Of a stretch of 6,816 nt of DNA, positions 5,138 through 6,816 are shown piece after piece. How positions within the stretch are numbered: the first letter of the stretch is position 1; every line of letters begins with the position of its first letter. The position numbers and the translations under genes are program-made. Where the stretch lies: contig JAGQWV010000588.1 in the NCBI GenBank assembly GCA_020437045.1, forward strand, positions 1 to 6,816. Direction: 5' to 3'. The DNA comes from Saprospiraceae bacterium (GTDB taxonomy: Bacteria > Bacteroidota > Bacteroidia > Chitinophagales > Saprospiraceae). The notes under the pieces were generated by a model. It did not search any database and was not told where the DNA came from. It worked only from the letters and a program-made list of their open reading frames with translations.

Positions 5138-6816
5138 ATGATGAAGATAATCTTTCTGCATTTGGCTCTTTTCGGTAGCCTAATGGTTGCTTCTGCTCAA
5201 ACTGCTAATAACTTTCAACAGGCTTCCAATTACATTTTATCGCGACAGGGTGTTTTTAACCAAACCACGATGCAATCGGGAGACCTATATATTACCTCCA
5301 GTCATGTGAGCTCGATTTCTGGTGTGGAGCATATCTATTTGCAGCAGACAGTAGGTGGCATTGATGTACTCAATGGTGTGGGTAGTGTTCATCTCGACCG
5401 ATCAGGGAAAGTCGCTTACGGAACCTCAGAATTTTATAATGTGGATCAATTTACCATCCAGAGAAGTAAAAACCTGGATCACAAAAATGCCATTCGAATT
5501 TCCGCAGCATTTTTGCAAATCGAAGACCAAGGGGATATCAACATGCTGCTGGATGAAGGAAGTGTGTTTGAAAAACAAGTGTTTTCAAACACCTCCATAT
5601 CGACCAGAGATATCGTCACTAAATTGGTATATGTGCCCATCGGACAAAATCTGGTATTGAGCATTGAAGTATTTATCGATAATCCTGAAGATGGGAAAAT
5701 GTGGTTATTGTATGTAAATAGTCAAACTGGAGAGATAGCAAAGACCATTAAATTGACTTCAGAGTGTGATTTTGGTGACCGATCGACGTTTCAGCCAAAA
5801 AAATTGATAGTGGAGAATTCATTAAAAGGCAGCCAACTAAATGGAGAATTGAATGAAGATTATTTTGTTTCAAATTCATATTTGGTTTATCCTATTCCAC
5901 TGGAGGCACCTAATGAAGGCCCTCAATCAATAGTGGTTGCTCCCTGGACCCTTAATTCTGCAGCTTCTCCTTATGGCTGGCACGATACAAATGGAATGTC
6001 GGGTGCAGAATATACCATCACCCGGGGAAATAATGTCTACGCTTCAGAAGATCAGGACAACAATGATATCGCTGGATTTAGCCCGGATGGAGGGGCTAAT
6101 CTCGAATTTAATTTTCCTGTGGACACGTCCATGCTACCCACCACTTACATCAGTGGCTCAGTGACAAATCTTTTTTACATGAATAACATCATGCATGATG
6201 TTATTTACAATTATGGATTTGACGAAGTGGCGGGAAATTTTCAGGCAAATAATTATGGCAAAGGTGGTGTGGACAATGACTATGTTCTTGCCGATGCACT
6301 GGATGGTAGCGGTACCGATAATGCTAATTTTTCCACTCCTCCTGATGGTTCACGTCCCAGGATGCAAATGTATCGTTGGACAACCGGTCTCATAAGACTT
6401 ACGATTAATGCTCCCGCGCAAGTTGCCGGCACTTACACCGTTTCCGGGGCAGACTTTAATCCTATGGCTGCTACGGTCACTGGAGATGTGGTATTGTCAG
6501 ATCCGTCGAATGGTTGTACTCCCTTCAGTAATGCCGCTGCGGTCAACGGGAAGATCGCCATGATTGACCGGGGTGATTGTGCTTTTGTGGCCAAGGTAGA
6601 TAGCGCTATAGCCGCTGGTGCTACCGGTGTCATCATTTGCAATCACACAGCTGGAGCAGGAGTAATTACGATGGGGGGGATGGGCACGAAGTCAATTCCG
6701 GCGGTTATGTTGTCATATGAAGATTGTCAACTACTGAAACCCCTCATTGGTAGTGGTCTCAATGCTACCATCACCATTAAACCATTGACAGAAAGAGATT
6801 CAGATTTAGATAACGG
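5138..6816 (+). CDS. Secreted M36 (fungalysin-type) zinc metallopeptidase with inserted PA domain (C-terminus cut off by window edge)
   Basis: The frame is open from ATG at 5138 to the right edge, 559 full codons. Residues 1-20 form a type I signal peptide with a likely cut after VASA. About 26-110 resemble the fungalysin/thermolysin propeptide FTP domain (GVEHIYLQQTVGGIDVLNG, 62-80), and about 115-205 the PepSY-like remainder (LLYVNSQTGEIAKTI), an inhibitor/chaperone removed on maturation. The catalytic domain begins near 270; TNLFYMNNIMHDVIYNYGFD (343-362), DGSGTDNANFSTPPDGSRPR (389-408) and MQMYRWT are hallmark M36 blocks. About 418-545 is a PA domain (GKIAMIDRGDCAFVAKV, GATGVIICNH, SIPAVMLS) with Cys460, 481, 501 and 530. 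The final residues ERDSDLDN plus a partial GG codon (Gly whatever the third base) are the lead-in to the HExxH zinc motif, which must lie just outside. Related Bacteroidota enzymes usually end in a type IX secretion signal; that end is not visible here. A second ATG follows at 5141, so the start could be one codon later. The gene is divergent from the aminotransferase. Confidence 0.95.
   Translation, partial: MMKIIFLHLALFGSLMVASAQTANNFQQASNYILSRQGVFNQTTMQSGDLYITSSHVSSISGVEHIYLQQTVGGIDVLNGVGSVHLDRSGKVAYGTSEFYNVDQFTIQRSKNLDHKNAIRISAAFLQIEDQGDINMLLDEGSVFEKQVFSNTSISTRDIVTKLVYVPIGQNLVLSIEVFIDNPEDGKMWLLYVNSQTGEIAKTIKLTSECDFGDRSTFQPKKLIVENSLKGSQLNGELNEDYFVSNSYLVYPIPLEAPNEGPQSIVVAPWTLNSAASPYGWHDTNGMSGAEYTITRGNNVYASEDQDNNDIAGFSPDGGANLEFNFPVDTSMLPTTYISGSVTNLFYMNNIMHDVIYNYGFDEVAGNFQANNYGKGGVDNDYVLADALDGSGTDNANFSTPPDGSRPRMQMYRWTTGLIRLTINAPAQVAGTYTVSGADFNPMAATVTGDVVLSDPSNGCTPFSNAAAVNGKIAMIDRGDCAFVAKVDSAIAAGATGVIICNHTAGAGVITMGGMGTKSIPAVMLSYEDCQLLKPLIGSGLNATITIKPLTERDSDLDN

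Noticed and set aside
5479..5664. Minus-strand open frame of 61 codons, and another at 6433-6642
   Set aside because: Both are antisense to the protease gene, whose propeptide and PA-domain motifs are clear in the same DNA.
1..6816. Mobile element, CRISPR array, toxin-antitoxin or phage-defence system
   Set aside because: I found no transposase or integrase, no regularly spaced repeats, no terminal inverted repeats with target duplications, and no defence-type domains; all four genes belong to well-known families.

Overview
The window carries four protein-coding genes and no RNA genes, mobile elements or CRISPR arrays that I can recognise. Three features suggest a member of the Bacteroidota: no gene has a clear Shine-Dalgarno sequence, the base composition is moderate with AT-rich intergenic DNA, and the secreted protease belongs to a PA-domain-containing M36 type that is common in that phylum, where it often leaves the cell through the type IX system. 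The assignment is an inference from these traits; no rRNA or other marker gene is present.

Layout. Positions 1-2480 (minus) hold the first 826 residues of an RND-superfamily inner-membrane efflux pump of the HAE1 (AcrB-like) type, cut off by the left edge. Two bases upstream of its start ends a complete periplasmic adaptor lipoprotein (minus, 2483-3565). The two form a tight operon: adaptor first, pump second. An outer-membrane channel gene, if linked, would lie beyond the left edge. A 235-base gap (3566-3800) with several small inverted repeats separates the adaptor from a complete class V PLP-dependent aminotransferase of the alanine/serine-glyoxylate type (minus, 3801-4937). A 200-base gap (4938-5137) containing one perfect short hairpin lies between the aminotransferase and a divergently transcribed plus-strand gene. 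That gene (5138-6816, cut by the right edge) encodes the signal peptide, propeptide, N-terminal catalytic part and inserted PA domain of an M36 (fungalysin-type) metallopeptidase. The window ends just before the expected zinc-binding HExxH motif.

How the genes work together. The adaptor and pump should form the inner-membrane and periplasmic part of a tripartite proton-driven efflux system. The aminotransferase (central metabolism) and the protease (secreted protein degradation) show no evident functional link with it or with each other. I read this as an ordinary chromosomal neighbourhood and did not find convincing signs of an undescribed system. The findings are modest points: intergenic palindromes, repeat tracts inside genes, the domain-insertion architecture of the protease, and the exact substrate of the aminotransferase.
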